A stretch of DNA of 64,000 bases, taken from positions 124,001 to 188,000 of the forward strand of contig CBDDBK010000004.1 in NCBI GenBank assembly GCA_965225715.1, given 5' to 3'. Shown here piece after piece: positions 45,748 through 55,682 of this stretch. The position numbers were made by a program, and so were the translations under genes. This DNA comes from CBDDBK01 sp965225715. Its GTDB lineage: Bacteria > Bacteroidota > Bacteroidia > Cytophagales > Flammeovirgaceae. How positions within the stretch are numbered: position 1 is the first letter of the stretch; the number at the start of each line of letters is the position of its first letter. Below the pieces are notes generated by a model. The model made no database searches and had not been told where the DNA came from. It worked only from the letters and a program-made list of their open reading frames with translations.

Positions 45748-47001
45748 CTATTTTTCATACTGTTTAAAAATAATGGAACAGTTATGCCCTCCAAAACCAA
45801 AAGTATTAGAAAGCGCTGTTCTCACATGTCGATTTTGTTTTTCATTTAAAGTTAAATTTAGATCAGGATCTATTTGAGGATCATAGGCAGAATGATTAAT
45901 AGTTGGTGGTATGATTTGATTATGGATAGTCATAATACTGGCAATGGCTTCTATAGCTCCAGCAGCACCTAATAAGTGTCCAGTCATAGATTTTGTAGAA
46001 CTAATATTAAGTTTATAAACATCTTTTTGGAAAACATTTTTAATGGCGTTAATTTCAGCAATATCGCCCAAAGGGGTAGAAGTACCGTGTACATTAATAT
46101 AATCTATATCAATAGGTTTCATATTTGCTTCTGTTAAAGCAGCTTGCATAACTCTTATGGCGCCTTCACCTTCCGGGTGTGGTGCGGTGATATGGTAAGC
46201 ATCTGCTGACATACCTGTACCTGCTATCTCAGCATAAATAGTAGCTCCTCGATTTAATGCATGTTCCAAGTCTTCTAAAATTAAAGCACCTGCACCTTCA
46301 CCTAAAACAAAGCCATCTCTATTTTTATCAAATGGACGAGAAGCAGTTTCAGGTGAATCATTACGTTCTGAAAGGGCTTTTAAAGCGTTAAATCCGCCAA
46401 TACCTGATTCGGCTATAGCCATTTCAGAACCTCCTGTAATGATAACTTTTGATTTCCCTAAGCGGATATAATTAAAAGCATCTGATATAGCATTAGTTCC
46501 TGATGCACAAGCAGATACAGTTGAAAAATTAGGACCTCTAAAACCATATTTAATTGAAATAAGGCCAGCGCTTAAATCAATAATCATTTTAGGAATAAAA
46601 AATACATTGAAACGCGGTTTTGGTTTGCTTGCTTCAAAAGCCTGTATTTCTTCTTGGAATGTTTTTAATCCACCTATCCCTGATCCCCAAATAACACCTA
46701 CTTGGTTTTTATCTATAGAATCTAGTGGTAATTGAGCATGTTTGATTGCCTCATCGGTGCTAATAATAGCATATTGAGAGAATAAATCCATACGTTTTGC
46801 TTCTTTACGAGGAATAAAATCTCCAATATTCAAATTTTTTAACTCACAAGCAAAGCGGGTTTTAAAGTGGGTAGCATCAAATTTAGTAATAACATCTGAC
46901 CCGCTTATGCCGTTTACTAAACCTTTCCAATAAGCATTTAAATCATTACCTATTGGAGTCAAAGCACCCATACCAGTTACCACTACTCTTTTTAAGTTCA
47001 T
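45748..47001 (-). CDS. fabF: Beta-ketoacyl-ACP synthase II
   Basis: A 417-residue condensing enzyme of fatty-acid elongation. It begins KRVVVTGMGALTPIGNDLNA. The catalytic cysteine is in STVSACASGTNAISDAFNYI, the two histidines are in NVHGTSTPLGD and MTGHLLGAAGA. The lysine of STKSMTGHL is present. The gene lies downstream of acpP, as usual, but 436 bp away instead of a few bases. Confidence 0.97.
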   Translation of the reverse strand: MNLKRVVVTGMGALTPIGNDLNAYWKGLVNGISGSDVITKFDATHFKTRFACELKNLNIGDFIPRKEAKRMDLFSQYAIISTDEAIKHAQLPLDSIDKNQVGVIWGSGIGGLKTFQEEIQAFEASKPKPRFNVFFIPKMIIDLSAGLISIKYGFRGPNFSTVSACASGTNAISDAFNYIRLGKSKVIITGGSEMAIAESGIGGFNALKALSERNDSPETASRPFDKNRDGFVLGEGAGALILEDLEHALNRGATIYAEIAGTGMSADAYHITAPHPEGEGAIRVMQAALTEANMKPIDIDYINVHGTSTPLGDIAEINAIKNVFQKDVYKLNISSTKSMTGHLLGAAGAIEAIASIMTIHNQIIPPTINHSAYDPQIDPDLNLTLNEKQNRHVRTALSNTFGFGGHNCSIIFKQYEK

Positions 47002-47151
47002 AATTATCTTATTTTTTTAGAATATAAAAATTAAAGAATGTTTTTGATCTTTTTTTGGTGTCTAAGTAAAGGGAGGCTTAATTTTATAAAAAGGCCTTTT
47101 ATAAAATTAGCTTATGTAACACGTTATAAGTTTCTATATATAAATTCAAAG

Positions 47152-47240
47152 TATAGCAATGCTATTATTATCTTAGAAAAGTTCATTCTCAATATTAAAT
47201 AAGTTAAATAAAAATCCTTTTTCAAGTGGTGTGGCTATAG
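47152..47240 (-). repeat. Dispersed repeat, B type (inverted)
   Basis: TATAGCAATGCTATTATTAT ... AAAAATCCTTTTTCAAGTGG ... GTGGCTATAG, the reverse complement of B-type copies. Confidence 0.7.
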
Positions 47241-47342
47241 CTGTTTATAAATAGTCTAACTATTTATAGTAACTGATTTATTTTCAATAACTCAAATCTA
47301 TTAGGTTTTATCAAAAAGTTTTAAACTATTGATTACTAACAC

Positions 47343-47391
47343 GGATTGAGAAACCATATTTATGATTTTAGTTAATATGGTTTCTCAATCC
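47343..47391. terminator. Perfect 18-bp inverted repeat downstream of acpP
   Basis: GGATTGAGAAACCATATT (47343-47360) and AATATGGTTTCTCAATCC (47374-47391) are exact reverse complements with a 13-base loop. It starts 47 bp after the acpP stop. No T run follows on the transcribed strand, so an attenuator, processing site or protein-binding site is as possible as a terminator. Confidence 0.6.
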
Positions 47392-47437
47392 TTATTTGAA
47401 CCCAAAATAATTGGTTTAAACCTTGTTAGCTTATTAT

Positions 47438-47671
47438 CTATTGTTCCGAATCGCCTAAATATTTAATAGCATCTTTAACAGTCAGAATATGCTCAGCTTG
47501 ATCATCAGCGATAGATATATCAAACTCTTTTTCAAACTCCATAATTAATTCAACAGTATCAAGGGAATCTGCCCCTAGATCATTAGTAAAACTAGCTTCA
47601 GGGACAACTTCACCCTCACTAACACCTAATTTTTCAATAATAATTTTTTTTACTCTATCTTCTACTGACAT
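47438..47671 (-). CDS. acpP: Acyl carrier protein
   Basis: A 77-residue carrier of growing acyl chains. The phosphopantetheine site is GADSLDTVELIMEFEKEFDI with the serine near residue 37. It is acidic and four-helical as expected. The fabF gene is downstream on the same strand. Confidence 0.98.
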   Translation of the reverse strand: MSVEDRVKKIIIEKLGVSEGEVVPEASFTNDLGADSLDTVELIMEFEKEFDISIADDQAEHILTVKDAIKYLGDSEQ

Positions 47672-47774
47672 TTTATGAGATATTAAGGATATTAAATTAA
47701 ATAAAAATAAAAATATAAATTAAATAGACTAATTTTTCTCTATTATCTTACAGCTTTTCCTGATGGTTTATATA

Positions 47775-47868
47775 AGTCTTTCTATTAGAAAAGGATTTGT
47801 GGAGGTTTTTCTCGTGCTAATTTTGAAAATGACCACTTCCAAGATTAAAAATAGCATCACTATATTAT
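47775..47868 (+). repeat. Dispersed repeat, B type, diverged
   Basis: TTCTATTAGAAAAGGATTTG, ATTTTGAAAATGACCACTTC and AAAAATAGCATCACTATAT. Its right end overlaps the last codon of atpG. Confidence 0.6.
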
Positions 47869-48733
47869 TGATTTAATGCTTCTGCACCACCTATTATTTC
47901 TAAAATTTCTTTGGTAATGGCCGCTTGACGGGTTCTGTTATAAGTTAACCTTAATTCTTTTAATAGATCTCCTGCATTTTCAGTTGCTTTATCCATAGCA
48001 GTCATGCGGGCGCTATGTTCGGCACTATTAGATTCTAAAAGGGCTTTGTAAAGGTTTGCTCTTAATGTTTTTGGTATAATTTCTGTGATTATTGCGTCTT
48101 GATTTGGTTCAAAGATATAATCTAAGTTTTGAGTCGGATTTTTAGAAGTTAATTTTAATTCTAAGGGCAAAAATTTTTTGTTTTTAAAATTTGAGTTGCT
48201 ATATTTTTAGATTCATTATAAATAAGTTTAATTTTATCGTATTCTTTATTTAAGAATTTTTCAATGATAAAATTAGCAGTTTCTCTGGCTTTATTAAAAT
48301 TTAGATCTTGGAAAATAGATACAAAATCTGCAATAGTTTCTACATTTTGTTTTTTTAAAATATCATATCCTTTTTTACCAATACAAAGTAAGGTTATTTT
48401 TTTATTTGGAAAATCATCTTTAATCAGTCTGATAGTTTCTTTTATAACACTTGAATTAAATCCACCACATAAACCTCTATCTGAAGTTATAGCTACTAAA
48501 AGAACCTTTTCTACAGCTCTAATTTTGGTGTATACGTTATCTTCTTTATTATCTAAATTGCTTTCTACTCGCTGGATAAGATTAGTTAATCTGTCTACAT
48601 AAGGACGAATATTTATAACTTTATCTTGTGCTTTTTTCGATTTAGCAGCAGCTACCATCTTCATAGACTTAGTAATCTGTTGAGTAGAAACAACAGATTG
48701 AATGCGGGTCTTAACCTCTTTAAGATTAGGCAT
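47865..48733 (-). pseudogene. atpG: ATP synthase gamma subunit, frameshifted
   Basis: The rotor shaft of F1Fo ATP synthase, in two frames. The first (48733-48161) has the N-terminal helix LKEVKTRIQSVVSTQQITKS and MKMVAAAK, and the Rossmann part SDRGLCGGFNSSVIKETIRL. It shifts at an A6T5 tract (plus strand A5T6, 48169-48179). One extra base gives TKNFLPLELKLTSKN and joins the second frame, ending with the conserved C-terminal SAEHSARMTAMDKATENAGD and LLKELRLTYNRTRQAAITKE. Complete length would be about 290 residues, as normal. Because ATP synthase is normally indispensable, an indel error or slippage rescue is likelier than loss. The other atp genes are not adjacent. Confidence 0.9.
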
Positions 48734-48998
48734 TATCTGACAATCAATAAATTAAATTTAGATATAGTTTGAAAATTTATAATTATATTTGAACCCAAAT
48801 TATAATTTTAGTTTTAACATAGGCAAAAGTAATTTTTTATTAAAAATAAAACAATTTCATACCTATATTTTTCATACCTTTAAAATCAATAATAGAAATT
48901 AAAAAATTAGAAATTAAGAATTAATAAAATTAAAATATTGATAATCATTTTTTTAAATTATAAGATTTAAAAAATTACCAAGCTAAAAAAATAGACTT

Positions 48999-50021
48999 AT
49001 GAAAGATGGTTACTATGATGACTATATTACTTCAATAGGAACAACAATAGAACGTTTTATTTCTGTTCAGGAAAAGAGGGTTGGTAGATTTGCTAATGCT
49101 AAGGGTAGTTTATCTCAGCTATTAAAAGATGTTGTTCTTGCTTCCAAAATTATTAATCGAGAAATTAATCGAGCAGGACTATCAGAAGCCATTAATCTTT
49201 TAGAAGGTACTTTAAACCATCAAGGTGAAATACCTAACCGATTGGATGTTATTGCTCATGCGCGTTTTGTGCGCTCTTTATCTAATGGAAGAAAGGTCTT
49301 TGCTATTATTTCAGAAGAACATAAAAATATCATTTATACAGAAAACAAAAAAGCAAAGTATATTGTATATATAGACCCTTTAGACGGATCTTCTAATATA
49401 GACGTTAATGTTTCTTTAGGGACTATTTTTTCTATTTATAGAAGAATTGAAAATGGAAGCGAGATTAATAAAGAAGAATTTTTACGATGCGGAAATGAGC
49501 AAATTGCCGCTGGATATGTATTATATGGTTCATCTACAATGTTGGTTTACACAACAGGGCACGGGGTAAATGGTTTCACATACGAGCCCTCTTTAGGTGA
49601 ATATTTATTATCTCATCCTAATATTAAAATAAAAACAACAGGTAATATTTATTCGATCAATGAAGGTTATACTCAATATTTTAAACAACAAATTAAAGAT
49701 TATATTAATTATTGTCATAATCAAAAATATTCGGCTCGGTATATTGGCTCTTTAGTTTCAGATTTTCATAGAAACTTATTAAAAGGTGGTATATACCTTT
49801 ATCCATCTTTAGACGATAAATATCCAAAAGGGAAGCTAAGATTAATGTATGAATCTAATGCTTTATCTATGATTTGTGAACAAGCCGGTGGAAAAGCTAC
49901 TAATGGAAAAGAAAGAATTTTGGACATTAAACCGGAAAGTGTCCACGAACGTTCCGAACTTTATATAGGCTCTGCAGAAATGGTTGATAAATTAATGGAA
50001 TTTTTAAATAGTAATAATTAG
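48999..50021 (+). CDS. fbp: Fructose-1,6-bisphosphatase class I
   Basis: A 340-residue gluconeogenic enzyme. Metal and substrate motifs: YIDPLDGSSNIDVNVSLGTI near residue 128, with GYVLYGSSTMLVYTTG near residue 172 and YIGSLVSDFHRNLLKGGIYL near residue 250. KLRLMYESNALSMICEQAGG and KATNG near residue 290 complete the active site. Its presence implies the cell can make hexose phosphate from smaller carbon compounds. Confidence 0.96.
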   Translation: MKDGYYDDYITSIGTTIERFISVQEKRVGRFANAKGSLSQLLKDVVLASKIINREINRAGLSEAINLLEGTLNHQGEIPNRLDVIAHARFVRSLSNGRKVFAIISEEHKNIIYTENKKAKYIVYIDPLDGSSNIDVNVSLGTIFSIYRRIENGSEINKEEFLRCGNEQIAAGYVLYGSSTMLVYTTGHGVNGFTYEPSLGEYLLSHPNIKIKTTGNIYSINEGYTQYFKQQIKDYINYCHNQKYSARYIGSLVSDFHRNLLKGGIYLYPSLDDKYPKGKLRLMYESNALSMICEQAGGKATNGKERILDIKPESVHERSELYIGSAEMVDKLMEFLNSNN

Positions 50022-50167
50022 AAGTTGCTTAGGGTTTATAGTAATCCTTAAAAATAAAGAGAGAATATAAACTAATTGCCTAATTTAAGAATACTGTATT
50101 TTAAAAACCCAAAATATCAGAGGGTTTAATTTTGAACTTAAAACTTTTTTACTAGCATTTTACAAAA

Positions 50168-50974
50168 ATGAATAAACCTTATTCTCCAATAGGTATTTTT
50201 GATAGTGGATTAGGAGGTTTAAGTCTGGTAAAATCTGTTAAAAAGCTACTACCCAATGAACAACTTATCTATTTTGCCGACACAGCTCACCTACCTTTTG
50301 GCGATAAGTCAAATCATGCTATTCAAGGTTTTAGCCGTCAAATTTGTCAATTGCTTTTAGATTATAATTGTAAAGCTATTTTAATTGCTTGCAATTCAGC
50401 ATCTTCAGTTGCTTTTGATTCGCTTAAAAGTATGGTAAAAAATAAAATTGATATTATTGATGTGATTAATCCCACGGTTAAGTATATCGCTAAAACCTAT
50501 TCAAATAGTAATATTGGATTAATCGGTACCCGGCTGACAGTAAAGTCCAATGTCTATCAACAGAAACTTCAAGCCTTAAACCCTTCTATTAAGCTAAAAG
50601 CATTTGCTACACCTCTTTTTGTACCTATTATTGAAGAAGGTTTTATTCAAACACCTGTTAGTCAATTTACAATTAGTCATTATTTAACAAACTCTATTTT
50701 TCATGATATTCAAGCTTTTATTTTAGCTTGTACACATTATCCTTTATTGGAATCAGAAATTAATACCTTTTTCCAAAGCAAGGTCAAGATAATAGATAGT
50801 CTTACTCTTGTGGTAGAGGCTTTAAAAACAACATTAAAAAAGAAAGGACTTTTAAAAGAAAAAGCTGATAATCAAAAAGATATTTATTTGGCTTCTGATA
50901 TTACTGAGGTATTTCAAAAACAATCTAAAATTTTCTTTTCAGAGTCAATTAACTTTCATCTTAAGAAATTATGA
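50168..50974 (+). CDS. murI: Glutamate racemase
   Basis: A 268-residue enzyme that makes D-glutamate for peptidoglycan. It starts IGIFDSGLGGLSLVKSVKKL; the catalytic cysteines are in LIACNSASSVAFDSL (near residue 78) and FILACTHYPLLESE (near residue 193). Its presence suggests a peptidoglycan wall is made. Confidence 0.96.
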   Translation: MNKPYSPIGIFDSGLGGLSLVKSVKKLLPNEQLIYFADTAHLPFGDKSNHAIQGFSRQICQLLLDYNCKAILIACNSASSVAFDSLKSMVKNKIDIIDVINPTVKYIAKTYSNSNIGLIGTRLTVKSNVYQQKLQALNPSIKLKAFATPLFVPIIEEGFIQTPVSQFTISHYLTNSIFHDIQAFILACTHYPLLESEINTFFQSKVKIIDSLTLVVEALKTTLKKKGLLKEKADNQKDIYLASDITEVFQKQSKIFFSESINFHLKKL

Positions 50975-50989
50975 TTATTTTAAGAAAGT

Positions 50990-51072
50990 TAGCAATACTA
51001 TTTCCATCTTGGAAACGGTTATTTTTAAAATCAATACATTAAAAACGCCAAAAATCCTTTTTTCAAGTGGAG
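50990..51072 (-). repeat. Dispersed repeat, B type (inverted)
   Basis: AGCAATACTATTTCCATCTT, ATCAATACATTAAAAACGCC and AAAAATCCTTTTTTCAAGTG, reverse complement of B-type copies. It lies just after murI. Confidence 0.7.
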
Positions 51073-51243
51073 CGACTGTAGATTAAGTAGTTCGTTAAAT
51101 TTTATCGATATATTGGTAATCAACTATTTAAAGTTTTAAATTTTGCAAAAATTACCGAACTACTATTAGATGAGCGTATGATAAATTAAACAGTTACCGT
51201 TAACGGTTAAAATAGCTTATTCTTAGTTTTTTAAGTTCAAATG

Positions 51244-51912
51244 TTATGAATTTTCAATTGAATTGACTGAATCCAAATTATCAGTTGAAGATTCAGTACT
51301 TTGATTTTTCAATTCATTGTAAAAGTGAGCAAGACTAATAGACATATAAGGACCAACCCAAAGTAAACCAATACCAAAGGTAAGGATACAAAGAAAAAGC
51401 CAACCTATAAATCTCAAACCCAAACAAAAATATTTCCATTTATAACCATCCATCATTTTTGAACTTTTCTTTAAAGCCTCTATAGGATTAATTGATTTAT
51501 TTTCTGCTAAAATAAAAAAAGCCTGAGAATATCTTAAAGCAGCGATAATACCAGGTACAACTAGTAGAAGAAACTGCAAAAATATTAATACAGTTGATAC
51601 TATATATAATAATAAGGCTTTATCATAATATTTAAAACCATCAAATAGCTGTTCAACTTTAGTTTCTTGATTTCTCGACATATTTATAGAGAAAATAATT
51701 AAGCCAATAAGCATTGGCGGTCCAACCAATAGTTGGATTACTGTACTCAGAATATCAAAGTTCTTTAATTCATCAGGATGTAAAAAGTCAATAATCGTTG
51801 GAATAACAATACTTATAAATATATAGATTACATATCCTACAACGGCTACATCCCATTTTCCAGACAAGCTTTTCCTTGCCTTGGTCATAAGTTCTTTATT
51901 TGATGTTATCAT
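51244..51912 (-). CDS. DUF975 family membrane protein
   Basis: A 222-residue protein with about five to six membrane helices. The N-terminus TKARKSLSGKWDVAVVGYVI and the middle FFILAENKSINPIEALKKSS with KMMDGYKWKYF are typical of DUF975. The C-terminus is polar and serine-rich. Function of the family is unknown. Confidence 0.85.
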   Translation of the reverse strand: MITSNKELMTKARKSLSGKWDVAVVGYVIYIFISIVIPTIIDFLHPDELKNFDILSTVIQLLVGPPMLIGLIIFSINMSRNQETKVEQLFDGFKYYDKALLLYIVSTVLIFLQFLLLVVPGIIAALRYSQAFFILAENKSINPIEALKKSSKMMDGYKWKYFCLGLRFIGWLFLCILTFGIGLLWVGPYMSISLAHFYNELKNQSTESSTDNLDSVNSIENS

Positions 51913-52019
51913 ATTAAAAAAGATTAATTAAATTATAGTCATTAAAATAAGAAAAGTGATTTTTAATTAGTATAAACATTAAATTATGAGTAAAATAATT
52001 TTTTTAATAGCTTTACTAT

Positions 52020-52679
52020 TTATGGTGCTAAACGGTTTATTGCCCACTTTTTAGTTTCATTTTGTCTGGATTTTTTAAAACAAATTCTATCATGAAGTCG
52101 GTTTTTACGCCCTTGCCAAAACTCAAAATAAGTTGCTTTTACCGCATAGCCACCCCAATTAGGCGGACAAATTGGAGATTCTGTTTTATATCTTTGTTTT
52201 AAAATATTGACTTGTTTTTCCAAAACTAATCTACTTTCTATTATTTTACTTTGAGCAGAAGCTATTGCTCCTATTCTACTATCTAAAGGTCGTTTATCAA
52301 AATAGGCAGATGATTGTTCGGCAGATATTTTTTCAATAATGCCTTCTATACGTACTTGACGTTCCAAACTTGCCCAATAAAATAAAAGGGCAACATGAGG
52401 ATTAAATTTTATATGCTGTCCTTTACTACTTTGGTAATTTGTAAAAAAAATAAAACTTGTATTGTCAAATGCTTTCAAAAGAACTATTCTAGCGCTAGGT
52501 TTACCCGAACCCGATACAGTAGCTAAGGTCATAGCTGTTGGGTCAGATTGTTGATTTTCTAAAGCATACTTAAACCAAGATCGAAATAAAACGAAAGGAT
52601 CTTTAGGAATACTTATTTCATCAAGTATTCCTAAAGAATAATCTTTTCGAATATCAGAAATATCAATCATGAAATTCAA
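52020..52679 (-). CDS. pdxH: Pyridoxamine/pyridoxine 5'-phosphate oxidase
   Basis: A 219-residue FMN enzyme that makes pyridoxal 5'-phosphate. Hallmarks: DPTAMTLATVSGSGKPSARI near residue 43, FFTNYQSSKGQHIKFNPHVA near residue 78, RQVRIEGIIEKI near residue 112, and the C-terminal FWQGRKNRLHDRICF ... WAINRLAP. The frame is intact. Confidence 0.96.
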   Translation of the reverse strand: MNFMIDISDIRKDYSLGILDEISIPKDPFVLFRSWFKYALENQQSDPTAMTLATVSGSGKPSARIVLLKAFDNTSFIFFTNYQSSKGQHIKFNPHVALLFYWASLERQVRIEGIIEKISAEQSSAYFDKRPLDSRIGAIASAQSKIIESRLVLEKQVNILKQRYKTESPICPPNWGGYAVKATYFEFWQGRKNRLHDRICFKKSRQNETKKWAINRLAP

Positions 52680-52959
52680 TTTTTTTTAACATTTATTTTT
52701 CTATTTTTAATTATCAGAAGTTCTTTCCAGAGCAAGGTTTTAACTATCTGAGTTTTGATTTTCAAATTCTATCTCAGCATAATTAGCCTCTATAAGCTTC
52801 ATGGAAATAATAGTTGTTTTTGATATATTTCCAAATTTTAAAAATACAAGCTATAGCAACTTTTTATTTTTTATCTATCCAAAAATATAATATTTGATCA
52901 AGAAAACTTATTTTCTTAATAATTAACAAATTTGTTAATTTAATTTTCAAAAATAATTT

Positions 52960-55176
52960 TTAACGTATTACTTTTTCTTCATTTGCATTTACAAATAACA
53001 AATCTCCAATACCTTCATAACCTAAAAATACGGATTCCCCTGAGCGTTTGACAGCTTCAGTTAAGAAGCCAATCAAGGTTAAATCAGAATCTATAGACTC
53101 TTTTACTATAATTTGTTTCATAGCTCTATTTTCTTGTTTTTCAATAAACTTTATACGTTTAGAAGTTATTGGTAATCGTCCTGATTTTATTAAAACATGG
53201 ATTCTTTGTTTTTGTTCTTCTATTTGTTCAGGAGGAAAAACTGCTAAAAGCCGAATATTAGCATTTTGCCATTCTTTATGTCCAAGTAGGATGAATGCTA
53301 TTAATATCATAAGATTAACATTTTGATAATCTTGTTCATTAATCCAAATATCAATCCGTTGTCTAAAACCAAAATTTCGTTCTGTACTTGCTAAAATACA
53401 TATATCAAAATTTACAGATTTTATAAGTTGAAAATTATTAATAAGTGGGGTAAGTGCTTCAGGATTATTTTTGGAAAATTCCAATAAAACAGTATTGTTT
53501 TCTTTACCCGTAACACTTGGTAATTGAATAATTTGGGCAATTGCAGAAGTCAAAGAAGGACTAACTAAAGTATCGAAAAAAACTTTACTTTTGAGCTTAC
53601 TGACCGATCTTAGAATACGTTGTAAGTCCTGTTCGGCTTGAAGATGTTTTTCTTTTGATAGATATCCTTCGACATGATGAATATAAGTACCAAAACCATA
53701 ATGATGTGAAATCCAACGCAAAAACTGAAAAGCTGCAAGACGATTGAAAGTATCAGTAGAAACACAAATCATAGAAGGTCGCCAATTTTCTTGTTCACTA
53801 TGGCCAACTTTTTGAAGAAATATGTGTAAACGTCGGCTAATTTGAAAGATAGCACCTTGTAAAATACTTGATAATCCTTGTTTTTGATAAATACTCAAAG
53901 AATAATAAATAAAAATAATGATAAAAATAGACATAGTCGCTATTTTAGTATTTATTTGGAACATTAAAAACATACAGAGTACAGCACCTAAGCCAGAAAT
54001 ATACCAACGGGATTTAAAAACAGGGCGATAAGCTGGATTAGCACTAAAGTTTTCTAAAAAAGATACACTACACAAGGTGCCATAAGTCATCATGAAAAAC
54101 ATCGTAATAATCTTAGCAACAACATTAATATCGCCTATTAAAACAAATATAAATACGATACAAGAAGTTATAATAGCAGAGTTATAAGGTTCATTTTTAG
54201 TCGTTTTATTTAGCCATATATTCAATTTTTCATTAGGAAATAATTTATCTAAAGCCATAGCTTTTAAGGTTCTTGGAGCAACTAAAATAACCCCAATTGC
54301 CGAAGATAATGTTGCCGCGGCAAGCCCAATAGGAATTATTGGTCCCCATAAGGCTATATCTTGCATGATGAGTTGACCATTAACCAAGTCTTCAGGAGAT
54401 GCTGAAATATATAATTTGTAACTAACAACAGTATAAATAATCATACCAATAGCTATAGCACTTAAAATACCTATTGGAATAGAACGTCCTGGATTTTTAA
54501 GATCACCTGATAGCCCTACACCTGCTGTAATACCTGTAAAAGCAGGAAAGCATATTGCAAAAATAACGAAAAAATTTTCTGGGTTATTAATATGATTATT
54601 AAGGCTTTGCCAAGAAAAAGTGCTGGTATATTCAGTTGTACCTAAAAAAAATAATAGAAGGGAAAAAAAAAGTATAATAGCCACTACATAAAGAGCTTTG
54701 ACACCCATAGAAGCACCTTTAGTTAGAATCAACAAAATTAAAAGCAGAGTTGAAGGGATACTAATAATACGTAAATCATAATTTTGAACCCAACCCATAG
54801 TCCCTAGAAAATCTAAAATAGGTTCAAAGGCTTGAGCAAAAGCTATAATATAAAAAGCAGCACTAATAGACTGAGAAACATACAAAACTAAACCAATAGT
54901 CCCGCCTATATTTATACCAAAAGAACGAGAAATGATATAGTATTCTCCACCGCCTTGCACTTTCTGATTGGTAGCTATTTCTGAAATAGCCATAGCCGTA
55001 GGAATTGTAACTGCATGACCAAGTATGATGACCAACCAAGTATAAAGTAGACCCAAATTTCCAACAGCATATCCAAACCGCAAAAAAAGTATAGCACCTA
55101 ATATTGTACAGGTACATGCCAAAAAAACAGGTAGTGTACCAAATTGATTTTGGGCTGTTTTAGATATTTTTGGCAT
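52960..55176 (-). CDS. APC/SLC12-like permease with a soluble C-terminal domain
   Basis: A 738-residue protein with about 12 membrane segments in the first 440 residues (FGTLPVFLACTCTILGAILF at the start; GGEYYIISRSFGINIGGTIG; AICFPAFTGITAGVGLSGDL). This arrangement, with a 290-residue cytoplasmic tail, resembles Na-K-Cl cotransporter-like bacterial permeases more than ordinary amino-acid permeases. The ion or amino-acid substrate is not determined. No neighbouring operon partner. Confidence 0.85.
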   Translation of the reverse strand: MPKISKTAQNQFGTLPVFLACTCTILGAILFLRFGYAVGNLGLLYTWLVIILGHAVTIPTAMAISEIATNQKVQGGGEYYIISRSFGINIGGTIGLVLYVSQSISAAFYIIAFAQAFEPILDFLGTMGWVQNYDLRIISIPSTLLLILLILTKGASMGVKALYVVAIILFFSLLLFFLGTTEYTSTFSWQSLNNHINNPENFFVIFAICFPAFTGITAGVGLSGDLKNPGRSIPIGILSAIAIGMIIYTVVSYKLYISASPEDLVNGQLIMQDIALWGPIIPIGLAAATLSSAIGVILVAPRTLKAMALDKLFPNEKLNIWLNKTTKNEPYNSAIITSCIVFIFVLIGDINVVAKIITMFFMMTYGTLCSVSFLENFSANPAYRPVFKSRWYISGLGAVLCMFLMFQINTKIATMSIFIIIFIYYSLSIYQKQGLSSILQGAIFQISRRLHIFLQKVGHSEQENWRPSMICVSTDTFNRLAAFQFLRWISHHYGFGTYIHHVEGYLSKEKHLQAEQDLQRILRSVSKLKSKVFFDTLVSPSLTSAIAQIIQLPSVTGKENNTVLLEFSKNNPEALTPLINNFQLIKSVNFDICILASTERNFGFRQRIDIWINEQDYQNVNLMILIAFILLGHKEWQNANIRLLAVFPPEQIEEQKQRIHVLIKSGRLPITSKRIKFIEKQENRAMKQIIVKESIDSDLTLIGFLTEAVKRSGESVFLGYEGIGDLLFVNANEEKVIR

Positions 55177-55296
55177 CTTTAAATTAACAATAGTTTGGTA
55201 AAATTTTTTAACATACTGAATATTAAGTTTTAGTAGTGTTACACAAATAACGGTAAGACTGAAAAAATATCCTAAAATGAGCTATCTTTACAGGGT

Positions 55297-55321
55297 ACAA
55301 ATATATGTAAAATATATTTGT
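55297..55321. promoter_or_regulatory. Palindrome with divergent -7-like boxes
   Basis: ACAAATATA (55297-55305) and TATATTTGT (55313-55321) are exact inverted repeats with a seven-base spacer. Each half contains TATATTTG, the Bacteroidota -7 consensus, pointing outward. It could be a divergent promoter pair or an operator. Confidence 0.4.
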
Positions 55322-55532
55322 TGTAAAATGGTCTAAAAAAGGTAAAAAATAGATAAAAGTTGACTTTTAATAATTTACATTTTAAGATTATTCCCCATAC
55401 AAAAAACCACTACAAAGGGGTTTATTAGAAATGATATTTGTGATATAGGAGAAATAACACCATTTTATAGTTAATATTATTTTAAGAAATAAAAATATTG
55501 AAAAATTAAAATTTTATATCAATTTTTTTAAA

Positions 55533-55623
55533 CATGACTTAACTTAAAAAAAAGATTTTTAGAAGGTTTAACTCATGGATAATGAAAATGAATTTTTTTG
55601 AAATAATAATGTCATTGCTGCAG
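55533..55623 (+). repeat. Dispersed repeat, B type, diverged
   Basis: CATGACTTAACTTAAAAAAA, GGTTTAACTCATGGATAATG and TAATAATGTCATTGCTGCA align with B-type copies. Confidence 0.6.
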
Positions 55624-55682
55624 GAAAGCATTACTAATATAAAAAAGATGAATTAGAATTTTACTTAGATTTTATTAATACT

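Larger units (their letters stand above)
47002..47437. other. 436-bp acpP-fabF spacer with a repeat and a strong hairpin
   Basis: Holds an inverted dispersed repeat (47152-47240) and a perfect 18-bp inverted repeat (47343-47391). In most bacteria acpP and fabF are separated by only tens of bases. Confidence 0.6.
55177..55682. other. 506-bp divergent intergenic region
   Basis: Between the permease and carbonic anhydrase genes. Contains the palindromic ACAAATATA/TATATTTGT site at 55297-55321 and a B-type dispersed repeat at 55533-55623. Confidence 0.5.
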
